Assembly (NCBI RefSeq): GCF_020524165.1 | Contig: NZ_JAIVKU010000004.1 | Location: 620,001-684,000, forward strand | Source: Guptibacillus hwajinpoensis | GTDB taxonomy: Bacteria; Bacillota; Bacilli; Bacillales; Guptibacillaceae | Length of the DNA: 64,000 nt | Reading direction: 5' to 3' | Shown here: positions 17,025 through 29,337 of the stretch, piece after piece | How the letters are laid out: the number at the start of each line of letters is the position of its first letter | How positions within the stretch are numbered: position 1 is the first letter of the stretch | The notes under the pieces: model-generated | Told to the model about the DNA's origin: nothing | The model's database searches: none | What the model saw: only the letters and a program-made list of their open reading frames with translations | Translations under genes and position numbers: made by a program

Positions 17025-18662
17025 ATGAATGGACTCCAACTTTTTGCGGCATTAACGCCGATTCTTGCGGTTTTTATCTTGCTCGTCCTACTACGTCTTC
17101 CGGCTACTACCGCCATGCCAGGAAGTTTACTACTTACTGCAGCCGTTGCTTTTTTTATTTGGAAAATACCATTTATACAAATAGTGGCAGCTTCTATGGA
17201 AGGGCTGATCATTGCTATATCGATTATTTGGATTGTATTTGGAGCAATCCTGCTTTTAAATACGTTACGAAACAGTGGAGCGATTGATGCGATTCGAGCG
17301 GGATTTATGGGCATATCGATGGACCGTCGGGTTCAACTCATTATTATTGCCTGGTTGTTTGGGGCATTTATTGAAGGAGCAGCTGGATTTGGGACGCCGG
17401 CTGCAATTGGAGCTCCGCTTCTTGTTGCTCTTGGGTTCCCTCCTCTTTCCGCGGTTACGATGGCGCTTATTGCAGATAGTAGTCCAGTTTCATTCGGAGC
17501 GGTTGGAACACCTATTATTGTTGGTGTAGATCAGGGGCTTCGTCAGGGACCAGCCGTCGCAGATCAAGTGGCAACTTCCATTGGTAGCCAGTCAATGGGA
17601 GAGTATTTACACGCAGTTACTCAAAGTGCTGTCATGATTGACCTTTTTGTCGGCACGTTAATTCCTTTCATCTTAGTGATAATGTTAACGCGTTTTTTTG
17701 GTGAAAATCATTCTTGGAAAGAAGGACTCGCTTTATGGAAATTCGCCATATTTGCTGGATCTAGCTTTACCGTTCCTGCTTTTATTGTGGCTACTTTTCT
17801 AGGACCCGAATTTCCATCGATTATTGGTGGTCTTGTTGGTCTCTCCATTGTTATTCCTGCTGCGAAAAGAGGCTTCCTTCTTCCTGATGAGCCATGGGAT
17901 TTCAAGCATGTAAACCAAACGAACTTGAAACCTCATCATACTCTCTCATTAGGGCTTGCTTGGCTTCCTTATTTGCTTGTTGCCGTTTTATTAGTGCTTA
18001 CGCGGTTAGATTTCCTTCCGATAAAAGGATGGCTCCGCTCGGTTAAGATAGGCTGGAAAGAAATTCTCGGAACAGAGATCAGTACTTCTTTTGAACCATT
18101 GTATTTACCAGGGACTATTTTTATCGTCGTTATATTAGTAACTATCTTTCTGCATAAAATGACTCTTAAAGCTGTAAAAGATACTTTGATGGATTCACTG
18201 AAAACGATGGTTGGTACAGTCATTGCACTTGGAACAGCGGTCCCAATGGTGAGGATTTTTATTAATTCAGGAATTAATCGTTCTGATCTCCTGAGCATGC
18301 CAATGGAGCTTGCGACACTTGTTGCGAACGCTGTTGGAGGTGCATGGCCTCTTGTATCACCATTTATCGGTGCGCTCGGATCATTCATTTCAGGTAGTGC
18401 GACATTTAGTAATATGATGTTTTCGCTGTTTCAATTCAGCGTAGCAGACCAGCTTCAAATGAACGAACAGCTCGTCCTTTCACTTCAAGTACTTGGAGCA
18501 AATGCGGGGAATATGATATGTGTGTTAAATGTAGTCGCAGCCGCTTCTGTTGTTGGGATGGTTGGGAAAGAAGGAACGATTATTCGAATGACGATGGGGC
18601 CAATGTTGTTTTATGCGGTTGCTTCTGGCGTACTCGGGTGGGTTGCAATTATGGTGTATTAA
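17025..18662 (+). CDS. L-lactate permease (LctP family)
   Basis: 545-residue 2-hydroxyacid permease with about 12-14 membrane helices. LctP hallmarks are visible: [43 protein letters not shown] (split over two helices), SFGAVGTPI, and the late [17 protein letters not shown] and [14 protein letters not shown]. It would carry lactate (or glycolate) with protons. The start is ATG 17025 because AGAAGGTGAG lies 4 nt before it; a GTG at 17016 lies inside that SD. It is transcribed alone and controlled through two TGTGA-N6-TCAC sites. A paralogue lies at 22473-24260. Confidence 0.92.
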   Translation: MNGLQLFAALTPILAVFILLVLLRLPATTAMPGSLLLTAAVAFFIWKIPFIQIVAASMEGLIIAISIIWIVFGAILLLNTLRNSGAIDAIRAGFMGISMDRRVQLIIIAWLFGAFIEGAAGFGTPAAIGAPLLVALGFPPLSAVTMALIADSSPVSFGAVGTPIIVGVDQGLRQGPAVADQVATSIGSQSMGEYLHAVTQSAVMIDLFVGTLIPFILVIMLTRFFGENHSWKEGLALWKFAIFAGSSFTVPAFIVATFLGPEFPSIIGGLVGLSIVIPAAKRGFLLPDEPWDFKHVNQTNLKPHHTLSLGLAWLPYLLVAVLLVLTRLDFLPIKGWLRSVKIGWKEILGTEISTSFEPLYLPGTIFIVVILVTIFLHKMTLKAVKDTLMDSLKTMVGTVIALGTAVPMVRIFINSGINRSDLLSMPMELATLVANAVGGAWPLVSPFIGALGSFISGSATFSNMMFSLFQFSVADQLQMNEQLVLSLQVLGANAGNMICVLNVVAAASVVGMVGKEGTIIRMTMGPMLFYAVASGVLGWVAIMVY

Positions 18663-18684
18663 CTTGATGCCTCTAAAGTAAACG

Positions 18685-18718
18685 AATGATCCGATGTTGC
18701 ATGCAACATCGGATCATT
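18685..18718. terminator. bidirectional terminator between convergent genes
   Basis: A perfect 34-bp palindrome with arms of 17 bases (AATGATCCGATGTTGCA and its complement), followed by T-runs, lies between the plus-strand lactate permease and a minus-strand small gene and would serve both. Confidence 0.88.
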
Positions 18719-18722
18719 TTTT

Positions 18723-18980
18723 TTATCCAAGATTTTCAACGTCCCAGGTTCGAATGGAATAGAAGCCATCGTCAATCTTCTCTTTTTCATTACGAACCGT
18801 TTCAAGTAATTCTTTTGGAAAACGCTGCATAGAATCGTGATCGATCTCCACTCCATTGTAACCACTATAAACAGGTACAGTAACGATTTGTTTTTCAATC
18901 GTATCAAAACAATGTAAACAAAGGAACCCAACGCTTCTCATCCGATAGGTAAACATGATTCGATAACGTGAATCTTCCAC
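18723..18980 (-). CDS. hypothetical 85-residue protein
   Basis: Small soluble protein with a CxxC-like LCLHCF segment (about residues 20-25) and an acidic C-terminal half (EKEKIDDGFYSIRTWDVENLG). No domain was recognised. The start is GTG 18980, directly after a strong GGAGGG (spacing slightly short), and the gene ends at the shared terminator. It may be a real single-gene unit, but function is unknown. Confidence 0.55.
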   Translation of the reverse strand: MEDSRYRIMFTYRMRSVGFLCLHCFDTIEKQIVTVPVYSGYNGVEIDHDSMQRFPKELLETVRNEKEKIDDGFYSIRTWDVENLG

Positions 18981-19146
18981 TCTCTTCCCTCCTAATAACT
19001 GATTCTAGTAACTAGTATGTACAAACAATCACTCTGACATACCTGGTAATGAGCGGATTATTTTCTATTATATGAAGCCCCTGATAGAATTGAAATTGGG
19101 TTTTTATTGAAGTGAGAAATCTATTAAATAGAAAGAAGATGAACGT

Positions 19147-20163
19147 ATGTCTGAACAAACGAAAAAACAATTAAAAGATATTTCATATTCCGTTCTTGAT
19201 TTAGCACCCGTTAAGGAAATTGGGGCGATTTCGGATGCTCTTCATCGATCAAGAGACTTAGCTCAACACGTAGAAAAATTAGGTTACAATCGTTTTTGGC
19301 TAGCAGAACATCACAATATGCCCTTTATCGCAAGTTCTGCTACGTCAGTTGTCATTGGACATGTTGCTGCGGGAACGTCTACTCTTCGCGTCGGTTCAGG
19401 AGGCGTTATGCTACCGAACCATTCACCACTAGTTATTGCGGAACAATTTGGAACTCTTGAATCACTTTTCCCAGGACGAATTGATCTAGGTCTAGGCCGC
19501 GCACCAGGTACAGATCAGCGAACTGCATTCGCCTTAAGACGGGGGCAAGGATCAATGGGGCAGGACTTTCCCGATCTACTCGGTGAATTACGATCTTACT
19601 TCGACCCTACCTTAAGCCAGGGTACTTCGCCAGTTCGAGCCGTTCCCGGTGAAGGGCTAGAAATTCCAATTTGGTTACTTGGATCAAGTTTGTATAGTGC
19701 TCAACTTGCTGGAGAACTAGGTCTACCTTATTCATTTGCTAGTCATTTTTCACCAAAAAATACAATTAGTGCACTCGAAACTTATCGAAACCATTTTAAG
19801 CCTTCAAAAGTATTGGATGCTCCATATGCAATGGTAGGCGTCAATGTGATTGTTGCGGATACAGATGAAGAGGCAAACTTCCTTGCTACGACACTTCAGC
19901 AACAATTCCTTAACTTGATCCGCAATCACGAAGCACCGATGCAGCCGCCAGTTGAGAAATTAAACGCTAGTGAATATGAATTAGCAGCCCTTCATCAACA
20001 GCTCGCCACCTCTATTGTGGGTGGACCGGAAACGGTTAAAAGAAAAATGCAAGAGTTCCTTGATGAAACGCAAGCGGATGAAATGATGGTTATTTCATCG
20101 ATCTATGATCACGATAAAAGGAAGAAGTCTTATAAACTCCTTTCTGATATAACAAAGGGTTAA
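19147..20163 (+). CDS. LLM-class flavin-dependent oxidoreductase (luciferase-like)
   Basis: 338-residue flavin (FMNH2) monooxygenase-like barrel. Typical family features are [11 protein letters not shown] near the start, [10 protein letters not shown] (about residues 50-59), [23 protein letters not shown], and [14 protein letters not shown]. The MsnO8/YceB-type subgroup is suggested by the LAEHHN and GLGRAPG patterns. The substrate is unknown. The start ATG 19147 lies 5-6 nt after AAGATG. It is a single gene with its own terminator. Confidence 0.88.
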   Translation: MSEQTKKQLKDISYSVLDLAPVKEIGAISDALHRSRDLAQHVEKLGYNRFWLAEHHNMPFIASSATSVVIGHVAAGTSTLRVGSGGVMLPNHSPLVIAEQFGTLESLFPGRIDLGLGRAPGTDQRTAFALRRGQGSMGQDFPDLLGELRSYFDPTLSQGTSPVRAVPGEGLEIPIWLLGSSLYSAQLAGELGLPYSFASHFSPKNTISALETYRNHFKPSKVLDAPYAMVGVNVIVADTDEEANFLATTLQQQFLNLIRNHEAPMQPPVEKLNASEYELAALHQQLATSIVGGPETVKRKMQEFLDETQADEMMVISSIYDHDKRKKSYKLLSDITKG

Positions 20164-20170
20164 TTCGAAC

Positions 20171-20199
20171 AAAAGCCGGATTCAATGAATCCGGCTTTT
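20171..20199 (+). terminator. terminator of the luciferase-like gene
   Basis: AAAAGCCGGATTCA and TGAATCCGGCTTTT form a 14-bp stem with a one-base loop centre and a T-run, 8 bp after the stop. Confidence 0.9.
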
Positions 20200-20305
20200 T
20201 AATGGAAAAATCAATAAAGATCATTGGTGTTTCAAACAACTTACAAATTTTATATCCAAATCACGAACGTAATTGTTTCTTTAAGTAGGTATTGTTAAGT
20301 TTTTG

Positions 20306-22430
<2,125 letters not shown>

Positions 22431-22434
22431 CAAA

Positions 22435-22468
22435 CAAAAGTACCTGCCATAATCGGCAGGTACTTTTG
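22435..22468. terminator. bidirectional terminator
   Basis: CAAAAGTACCTGCC and GGCAGGTACTTTTG form a perfect 14-bp stem with a 6-nt loop, between convergent pbuX and the lactate/glycolate permease gene. Confidence 0.9.
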
Positions 22469-22472
22469 TTCT

Positions 22473-24260
22473 TTATTTAACAGATTTATATGGGTTATTA
22501 TCCACGCTAATAACTGGACTTCGAGAACGGTTCGTTGCAATGATATAAATTGCTGCAACTCCAATGAGGGTGGCGATAATCGTCCCAAGATTAAATATCC
22601 CCTTTTCTGATGTCCACACAATTGAATAACCGAGTGCACCAGCCATTGTTGCATAATAAATAAATGGGATAAGTGTTTTACGGATAACGTCCCCTTCCTT
22701 ACCCACTAGTCCAACAACTGCGGAAGCCGCAACTACGTTATGAACGCAGATCATGTTCCCTGCAGCTCCTCCTACAGCTTGAAGAGCGACAATCCAAGGA
22801 GCATCTACACCTATTTGAGCTCCTACATCATATTGGAATAAGGAAAACATCATATTACTGACCGTATTACTACCGGCTATGAATGCCCCGATACCTCCAA
22901 TGAACGAAGCAAAGAGAGGCCAAAAATCACCTGTTAGAGCTGCTACACCATTAGCAAGTTCTAGAGGCATTTTATCAAATCCTGCCCCTCCGCCTCCTGA
23001 ATTTAAGAATACTTGAACCATAGGAACGGTGAAAACGAGTGCAGTTGAAGCGGCGATCATCGTTTTACCGGAGTGTTTCCATGCTCGAACATAGGCTGTC
23101 GTATTCATTTGATGAATAACAAATGTGATGAGTGAGACAAGTATAAAAATCGTACCTGGTAAGTAAAGCGGTTGAAAGCTCGACGAAATTTGAGTACCAA
23201 AAATATTAGGTATTGAAACAGTCCAAGCTTGAAACCAATCAATTAATGGTAGCGCTTTCAATCTAGTTGCTACGAGAAGTAAACCAACTAGGATATATGG
23301 GGTCCACGCGCGGACCATCGACATATGTCCACTTTTATGAGCAATATCTTTAATTTCAATACTTCCTGACCAAGAAGGATCCCAGTTTGCTTTATCATCA
23401 AAATCCCACTGCTCCTCAGGAGGAGGCATGAGGAATCCTTTTTTCGCTGCTGTGACCACAATAGCGAGTCCAACTAGCCCCCCTATCATTGATGGGAATT
23501 CTGGACCTAAGATGTTTGCGACAATAACGTATGGAATCGTCATGGCGAAAGCAGCAAACAAAGCAAATTTCCAGACTTTTATGCCTTCCCGAAAGGATTT
23601 GTTTTTACCAAAGAAACGAGTCATCAGTGCGACAACAAATAAAGGAATGAGTGTACCTACGATAGCATGAAGAATCGCGACCCGCCCTCCGACCATCGTG
23701 ACAAGAGCAAGGAAATCATTCGTGATGCTTGCATCAGCAGCAAGACCAGATTGAACACCTACAAGAATTGGCGTTCCGACTGCACCAAAAGAAACAGGTG
23801 TGCTTTGGATCACCATACCTGCAATAACGGCAGCCATAGCAGGAAATCCAAGACCGACTAGAAGCGGCACAGCTACTGCTGCTGGGGTACCGAAACCTGC
23901 GGATCCTTCAATAAATGAACCAAAAAGCCATGCGATGATAATGACTTGAATACGGCGGTCAGGTGATATACCAATAAAGCCCTCTCGAATCGTTTTAATT
24001 CCACCACTTTCTTGTAGTGTATTTAAGAGTAGAATGGCTCCGAAGATAATATACAGCAAAGTAGCGGCAACAACTAATCCATTTACCGATGCTGCTGCTA
24101 CGGTAGCGCCGGGAACTTTCCACACAAATAGAGCTAGTACCACTGCCACGATATAGGAGACAGGCATCGCCTTACTTGCCGGCCATCGTAACCCTACAAG
24201 GAAAATTCCTACTGCAGCAATCGGGAGTAACGAAAGAATTGCTAATAATCCTGTACTCAT
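22473..24260 (-). CDS. lactate/glycolate permease (LctP/GlcA family)
   Basis: 595-residue 2-hydroxyacid permease, paralogous to the one at 17025, with the same family marks: [51 protein letters not shown], and the late [19 protein letters not shown] and [14 protein letters not shown]. It is about 50 residues longer, mainly in a central hydrophilic loop ([18 protein letters not shown]) and a longer C-terminus. E. coli GlcA, a glycolate carrier, is in this family. Its position directly after the glc oxidase genes makes glycolate import the best guess; lactate is possible. SD GGAGG precedes ATG 24260. Confidence 0.88.
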   Translation of the reverse strand: MSTGLLAILSLLPIAAVGIFLVGLRWPASKAMPVSYIVAVVLALFVWKVPGATVAAASVNGLVVAATLLYIIFGAILLLNTLQESGGIKTIREGFIGISPDRRIQVIIIAWLFGSFIEGSAGFGTPAAVAVPLLVGLGFPAMAAVIAGMVIQSTPVSFGAVGTPILVGVQSGLAADASITNDFLALVTMVGGRVAILHAIVGTLIPLFVVALMTRFFGKNKSFREGIKVWKFALFAAFAMTIPYVIVANILGPEFPSMIGGLVGLAIVVTAAKKGFLMPPPEEQWDFDDKANWDPSWSGSIEIKDIAHKSGHMSMVRAWTPYILVGLLLVATRLKALPLIDWFQAWTVSIPNIFGTQISSSFQPLYLPGTIFILVSLITFVIHQMNTTAYVRAWKHSGKTMIAASTALVFTVPMVQVFLNSGGGGAGFDKMPLELANGVAALTGDFWPLFASFIGGIGAFIAGSNTVSNMMFSLFQYDVGAQIGVDAPWIVALQAVGGAAGNMICVHNVVAASAVVGLVGKEGDVIRKTLIPFIYYATMAGALGYSIVWTSEKGIFNLGTIIATLIGVAAIYIIATNRSRSPVISVDNNPYKSVK

Positions 24261-24412
24261 TGCTCATCCTCCAATATTTATATTTGTTCGTAATGCAACC
24301 CATTTCTCCTTTCTTCCATCAATGCTGCCTATTCTCGTAAGGTTGTATGTAATCTGTTTGCAGACAGTAAATCTTTAGGTAACTTTAACACTATTTGGAG
24401 AAATGCCCCGGA

Positions 24413-25198
24413 TTATTTCTGGGAGACGTGAACACGTGAATCGGCATGCTTGAACGTATTCGTTAGAGAACCGATTTTTTCGATAAAACATTCAACGGTA
24501 TCTTCGTCTTTTACAAAATGCGCTCCTGTAGGACTTCCTGTAAGGATCACGTCACCAGGATGTAATGTCATAACCGTTGAAAGATAAGCAATCATTTCTT
24601 TTATAGGGACAATCATCCACTCTGTTGGACTGTTTTGTTTCACTTCCCCGTTTACCTTGGCTGTTACGTGAATGTCATATGGGTTTAATTCTGTTTCAAT
24701 AACGGGTCCAAGCGGTGTAAATGTGTCGAATGATTTTCCAAGCGTCCAGTGACCATCTTTATGAAAAAATTGAGGTGCCGTTACATCGTTTCCGACAGTG
24801 TAGCCAAAAACATAATCAAGTGCGTGTTCTTTGTCAATATTCTTAGCTTCTTTCCCAATGACTACGGCGAGTTCAGATTCGAATTTCACTTCTTGTAGTT
24901 GGTTTGGAATGATAACCTCTTCACTAGGGCCAATCACTGAAGTTGCTGGCTTGAAGAAAAACACTGGCATTTCAGGGATTTGATTAGGGAGTGATTGTTT
25001 ATTATCGACGTAGTTTGCCCCGATTCCTATAATGTTCTTTGGTGCAATTGGAGCAAGTAGCTCAATGTCATCTAATGAGATTTTCTCACTTGTATAGGAC
25101 CAATTCGTAAGTGGGTTTCCTTCAATTACCGTGACATTATCCTTTTCAATTACACCAAATTGAATCTTATCCTTGTAATTAAATCTACCAAATTTCAT
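24413..25198 (-). CDS. fumarylacetoacetate hydrolase-family protein
   Basis: 261-residue FAH-fold enzyme. The metal-ligand motif ESELAVVIG is present, as are GYTVGNDVTA and the conserved late LTGSPTGA, so the active site appears intact. Members hydrolyse or decarboxylate oxaloacetate, acylpyruvates or similar 2-oxoacids; the reaction here is unknown. The start ATG 25198 has AAGGAG 8 nt upstream; a longer frame from 25240 overlaps the neighbour. It follows glcD by 13 bp, so it is likely the last gene of the glycolate oxidase operon and may handle a 2-oxoacid or oxaloacetate linked to it. Confidence 0.85.
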   Translation of the reverse strand: MKFGRFNYKDKIQFGVIEKDNVTVIEGNPLTNWSYTSEKISLDDIELLAPIAPKNIIGIGANYVDNKQSLPNQIPEMPVFFFKPATSVIGPSEEVIIPNQLQEVKFESELAVVIGKEAKNIDKEHALDYVFGYTVGNDVTAPQFFHKDGHWTLGKSFDTFTPLGPVIETELNPYDIHVTAKVNGEVKQNSPTEWMIVPIKEMIAYLSTVMTLHPGDVILTGSPTGAHFVKDEDTVECFIEKIGSLTNTFKHADSRVHVSQK

Positions 25199-25211
25199 AT
25201 TAATAGCTCCT

Positions 25212-26687
25212 TTATGTTGATTTTGTAAGTGAAGTTTCATTGACCACCTTTTTAATATCCATACATCTGCTTGGAGTTGGGAAAAGCTTTCCTTGGTTCA
25301 ATAAGTTATGGGGATTAAATACATCTCTGATGGCGGTTTGAGCTTCAAGTTCTTCATCACTAAAAATAAATCGCATTTCTTCTTTTTTCTCTATTCCAAC
25401 CCCATGCTCACCTGTAATGGATCCTCCTGCATCTGCACAGGCTTTCAGGCATGCAGTACCCGCCAGTAATGCTTTTTCTGTTTCTCCTTCAATTCTAGAA
25501 TCAAACAGGATAAGCGGATGCAAATTGCCATCGCCTGCATGGAAAATATTAGCTATTCGAAGGCTGTACTCCTTGCTAATGTTCCTTATTTCTTTAAGAA
25601 CTTCAGGAAGTTTACTTCTTGGAATGACACCGTCCTGTACAAGATAGTCTGGTGAAATAGCTCCCATCGCTCCAAAGCCTGTCTTTCGATTTGCCCACCA
25701 GCGATCGCGTTCCTTCTCATCACGCGCTACTTTGACGTCACGTACATGATGATTCTCACAGACAGACAAGATTTGTTCGATTTGTTCAGCGATCCCTTCA
25801 GCAATTCCATCTACTTCTATTAATAGAAGAGCTTCGATATCAGGAGGGTGTCCAACCGGAAAAGCACCTGCTTCTACCCCTTCAATCGCGGTTTGGTCCA
25901 TCATTTCGAGTGCAGCAGGTATTATACCTGCTGAAATAATGTCAGAAACGGCATGACTACCATCTTCCACTCGATCAAAATAAGCCAGAACTGTTTTCTT
26001 AGCTTCAGGGTTTTTAAGAATACGGACGGTAATTTTTGTCACAATCCCTAGCGTGCCTTCTGAACCTGTTAGGATTCCAAGAATATCGTATCCTGGAGTA
26101 TCTAGAATACCGTTAGGACTGATTTCAATCACTTCTCCATCTGGAAGCACAACTTCCAGGCCGAGAATATGATTCGTAGTCACTCCGTATTTCAGGCAGT
26201 GCGCCCCACCAGCATTCTCGGCTACATTTCCACCAATGGTACAAACGTATTGACTAGAAGGATCAGGTGCATAGTAATATCCTTTATGAGAAATGGAGTT
26301 TGTTAGTTTTAAATTCACAAATCCAGGTTGGACTACTGCCTTTCTGTTTTCATAATCGACACTTAAAAGATTTTTCATTTTTACTAAGCTAATGATAACT
26401 TCATTATTTAAGGGGATCGCCCCTCCACTTAGTCCCGTTCCAGCACCACGAGCAAGAAAAGGGATGGCATGATTAGCACAATATTTGACAGCAGCTGCTA
26501 CTTCATCTGTATTTTTAGGGAAAATCACAGCTTTTGGCATTGCTTTATGAATCGTAAATCCATCACAATCGTAGGATAGTAGATCTTCTTTATGATGAAG
26601 AATGGATTTAGATCCTACTATTTTTGTGAGAGCAAGAATGTCAGGATCTATCTGTGCTTTCTTCTTTTTCGCTAATAACACCATCAT
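25212..26687 (-). CDS. glcD: glycolate oxidase FAD-binding subunit
   Basis: 491-residue FAD-linked oxidase of the GlcD/D-lactate dehydrogenase family. The PCMH FAD domain shows FLARGAGTGLSGGAIPL, YYAPDPSSQYVCTIGGNVAENAGG and LGIVTKITV; the C-terminal cap ends with the typical FHAGDGNLHPLI and GSITGEHGVGIEKK motifs. With GlcE and GlcF it would oxidise glycolate to glyoxylate and pass electrons to the quinone pool. The frame starts at ATG 26687 with AAAGGAG in front, overlapping the end of glcF by 47 bp, which suggests tight translational coupling. Confidence 0.92.
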   Translation of the reverse strand: MMVLLAKKKKAQIDPDILALTKIVGSKSILHHKEDLLSYDCDGFTIHKAMPKAVIFPKNTDEVAAAVKYCANHAIPFLARGAGTGLSGGAIPLNNEVIISLVKMKNLLSVDYENRKAVVQPGFVNLKLTNSISHKGYYYAPDPSSQYVCTIGGNVAENAGGAHCLKYGVTTNHILGLEVVLPDGEVIEISPNGILDTPGYDILGILTGSEGTLGIVTKITVRILKNPEAKKTVLAYFDRVEDGSHAVSDIISAGIIPAALEMMDQTAIEGVEAGAFPVGHPPDIEALLLIEVDGIAEGIAEQIEQILSVCENHHVRDVKVARDEKERDRWWANRKTGFGAMGAISPDYLVQDGVIPRSKLPEVLKEIRNISKEYSLRIANIFHAGDGNLHPLILFDSRIEGETEKALLAGTACLKACADAGGSITGEHGVGIEKKEEMRFIFSDEELEAQTAIRDVFNPHNLLNQGKLFPTPSRCMDIKKVVNETSLTKST

Positions 26688-28041
26688 TCACTCCTTTCTT
26701 TGCATCTGCTTGATAGGCCCAATCAAGCAACTGAACAGTGTGTACAATTCTTCCGCCACGTCCGTATTTTTGTACACCGATTGCCATTTGAAGCATACAT
26801 CCTGGATTTCCCATCGAAATCATCTCAACGTCTTTGGGGACATTTTCCATCTTTCGTTCTAGAACAGCGGAAGCCATTTCGGGATTTGTAATGTTATATA
26901 TGCCGGCACTGCCGCAACAGGTATCTGCATTTGGCTGTTCAACATAGTCGACGCCCGGAATATCTTTTAATAACTGCCTTGGTTCATGACGAACACCTTG
27001 TCCATGTGCAAGGTGGCAGGCATCGTGATAAGTAATCCGTTTGTTGATTGCACTTTGTGGCTTCTCATATCCTGTATCATAAAGATATTTTGAAATGTCC
27101 TCTACCTTTTTAGAAAACGCTTCTGCTTTCGCTTTCCATTCTGGATCATGTCGGAAAAGCTCCGGATATTCTTTCAAAGCACATCCACATCCTGCTGCGT
27201 TTACCACGACTTTTTCTGCATCTTGAAAGGCTTCAATGTTTTGTTTAGCAAGTTTCTTCCCGGTTTCTCGATCTCCTGCATGGATATGCAATGCGCCGCA
27301 ACACGTTTGCTTTTTAGGAAGCACAACATCATTTCCGTTATGAGTAAGAACATTGATGGTTGATTGGTTTATGTCACTAAACATCACGTCCATGATACAT
27401 CCCTTCAACATCGCAACTTGTGCTTTCGAACTTCCTTTTGCCGGAATGATCTCAACATTTTTATACTTTTGGTGAGTTGATTGGTGAATCTCAGGCATTA
27501 TGGCTTCCATTTCGACGAGGTGATCAGGCATAATACGGAGAAGCCCTGTCGACCGAACCGCTTTTTGAAGCCCGCTCTTTTGATAGAATTTTAATAACCC
27601 GCCAGCTGCTTGGAGACGATTTTGATGGGGAAATATCCCTTTTAAGAAGAAACTGCTGACTGCTCGCTTAACGCCTTTTAACGGCATGGCCTGTCTTACC
27701 TGACCACGTGCTTCTTCTATCAACCCACCAACATCAACATCTGCAGGGCAAGCAGTTGTACATGCACGACAATCCAGGCACTGAAATACGGGATCCATAA
27801 ACTGTTCATTTACTTCAAGCTTTCCTTCTGCAACCGATTTAATTAGATGAACACGTCCTCGTGGTGAATGTTGTTCCTGCCCTGTTTCTAAATAAGTAGG
27901 ACATGATTCGAGACACATACCACAATGAACACAGTCTGCCCACTTCTCTTCATCAGGATGATCCTCCCACAGGTAATTACTTAAACTGTTAGATGAACAA
28001 GGAGGTGAGTTCTTCATTAGCTCTTTTTCTTTTAAACTCAT
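26641..28041 (-). CDS. glcF: glycolate oxidase iron-sulfur subunit
   Basis: 466-residue electron-transfer subunit. Two 4Fe-4S clusters are shown by CVHCGMCLESCP (about 37-48) and CLDCRACTTACP (about 89-100), and the C-terminal half has two CCG domains, C-GCALKEYPEL...HDACHLAHGQGVR and ADTCCGSAGIYN, plus CCGALHIHAGD. It passes electrons from the flavin subunits to the membrane. The start ATG 28041 has TAGGAGG upstream, and it follows glcE with one base between them. Confidence 0.93.
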   Translation of the reverse strand: MSLKEKELMKNSPPCSSNSLSNYLWEDHPDEEKWADCVHCGMCLESCPTYLETGQEQHSPRGRVHLIKSVAEGKLEVNEQFMDPVFQCLDCRACTTACPADVDVGGLIEEARGQVRQAMPLKGVKRAVSSFFLKGIFPHQNRLQAAGGLLKFYQKSGLQKAVRSTGLLRIMPDHLVEMEAIMPEIHQSTHQKYKNVEIIPAKGSSKAQVAMLKGCIMDVMFSDINQSTINVLTHNGNDVVLPKKQTCCGALHIHAGDRETGKKLAKQNIEAFQDAEKVVVNAAGCGCALKEYPELFRHDPEWKAKAEAFSKKVEDISKYLYDTGYEKPQSAINKRITYHDACHLAHGQGVRHEPRQLLKDIPGVDYVEQPNADTCCGSAGIYNITNPEMASAVLERKMENVPKDVEMISMGNPGCMLQMAIGVQKYGRGGRIVHTVQLLDWAYQADAKKGVNDGVISEKEESTDRS

Positions 28042-28042
28042 A

Positions 28043-29323
28043 CTATATTCCTCCTATAAAACGCTTTTCGTTCAGCGTGTTTTTGGGATCAATCTTCTGT
28101 TTAATTCCTTTCATTAAATAGAAAGAATCTTTTTGTTGCCCCCAGGTGTTCAAGTGTTTTCTAAGTTCGAAAGGAAGATGTTTGACTATTCCGTATCCAC
28201 CACTTTCTTCAGAAAATGTTTGGATATGCCTAATCGATTGAACGACGTTTTCAGGCAATCCAGAGAAGATAATTGTACTAAGTCCGTGCCCGGCTCCAGC
28301 GTGTGCAAGAATCTGGACGTTACTTTCAAGATTCAATCGATCACATTCCTGAAGTAGTGGGAATACTCCCATATTGGTTGTTCCAACTTTCATAACACCA
28401 GAAGTCGTATCATGAAAATCGTTTTGACTGTTCGGTGTTAGCTCATTAAATGTTGTCCAGAAGTCTTCACTATGTTTTAAAACGTTCATCATTGCTTTTG
28501 TCGGTTTGTTTTCATCAATCCATGCTTCTTGAAAAAGAACTGCTTTTTTAACGTCTTCAAGTGCGATTATTAAATGATATTCCTCTTTATGAAACAAGTT
28601 TTTGGATAGCATTGGGTTCACGAGTTCAAGAGAAACTGGTTCAATCGTAGAATCCTGAAGTTGTATAATGAATGCTTTCAAATCATGAAGGGCATCCTCT
28701 TGCACGCTTAATGTGACTATACTTGAGTATTTTGGAAGTGGACGTAACTTTAATGTGATTTCCGTAATGACTCCGAGAGTTCCCATGGCGCCAATAAACA
28801 ATTTGTTCATATCGTAGCCAGCCACATTTTTCACTACTTTTCCGCCTGTACGAATAATTTTTCCATCAGGATAAACAATACGCATGCCGATGACGTGATC
28901 ACGTGCAGCCCCGTATTTTAGACGTTTCGGTCCACTTTCATTTGCACTTACGACTCCACCGATCGTAGAAGCCGATGCGTAAGCTGGGTCTAATGGGACC
29001 ATCTGATTGTACTGTTTCAAGTATTGTTGAAGGGTCTGCATGGTAGTACCTGGCTTTACTGTTACTGTCATATCTCCTGGTGTATGTTCAACGATACCGG
29101 TTAATTTCTTTAGAGAAAGAGTAAAGTCGTACTCGGGCTTTATCCCGCCGTATCCTAGTTTAGTACCACCACTTACAATAGCGAGTTTTTTCCCTACTTT
29201 GTTTGCTTCCTTTACCATCATTGCAACTTCTTTTTCCGACTCTGGATAAAGGATATTTGAAGTAATATTACCAAACCGGTCAGCCAATTCGGTCAATGAG
29301 CCTTCTAACAGTATTTCGTCCAA
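28043..29323 (-). CDS. glcE: glycolate oxidase FAD-binding subunit
   Basis: About 426 residues; FAD-linked oxidase of the GlcE type: the PCMH domain shows LAIVSGGTKLGYGGI, PLDPAYASASTIGGVVSANESGPKRLKYG and NVAGYDMNKLFIGAMGTLGVI. It is longer than the roughly 350-residue E. coli GlcE. I prefer TTG 29323 as the start because GGGAGGGGAG lies 4-5 nt before it; another TTG at 29341 overlaps that SD. It is the first enzyme gene after the GntR gene in an apparent GntR-glcE-glcF-glcD-FAH operon. Confidence 0.9.
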   Translation of the reverse strand: MDEILLEGSLTELADRFGNITSNILYPESEKEVAMMVKEANKVGKKLAIVSGGTKLGYGGIKPEYDFTLSLKKLTGIVEHTPGDMTVTVKPGTTMQTLQQYLKQYNQMVPLDPAYASASTIGGVVSANESGPKRLKYGAARDHVIGMRIVYPDGKIIRTGGKVVKNVAGYDMNKLFIGAMGTLGVITEITLKLRPLPKYSSIVTLSVQEDALHDLKAFIIQLQDSTIEPVSLELVNPMLSKNLFHKEEYHLIIALEDVKKAVLFQEAWIDENKPTKAMMNVLKHSEDFWTTFNELTPNSQNDFHDTTSGVMKVGTTNMGVFPLLQECDRLNLESNVQILAHAGAGHGLSTIIFSGLPENVVQSIRHIQTFSEESGGYGIVKHLPFELRKHLNTWGQQKDSFYLMKGIKQKIDPKNTLNEKRFIGGI

Positions 29324-29337
29324 ATTCTCCCCTCCCT

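Noticed and set aside
24301-24405. CATTTCTCC and GGAGAAATG arms upstream of the glycolate permease
   Set aside because: Arms are about 87 bp apart and 9 bp long, which can occur by chance; no associated terminator or known operator.
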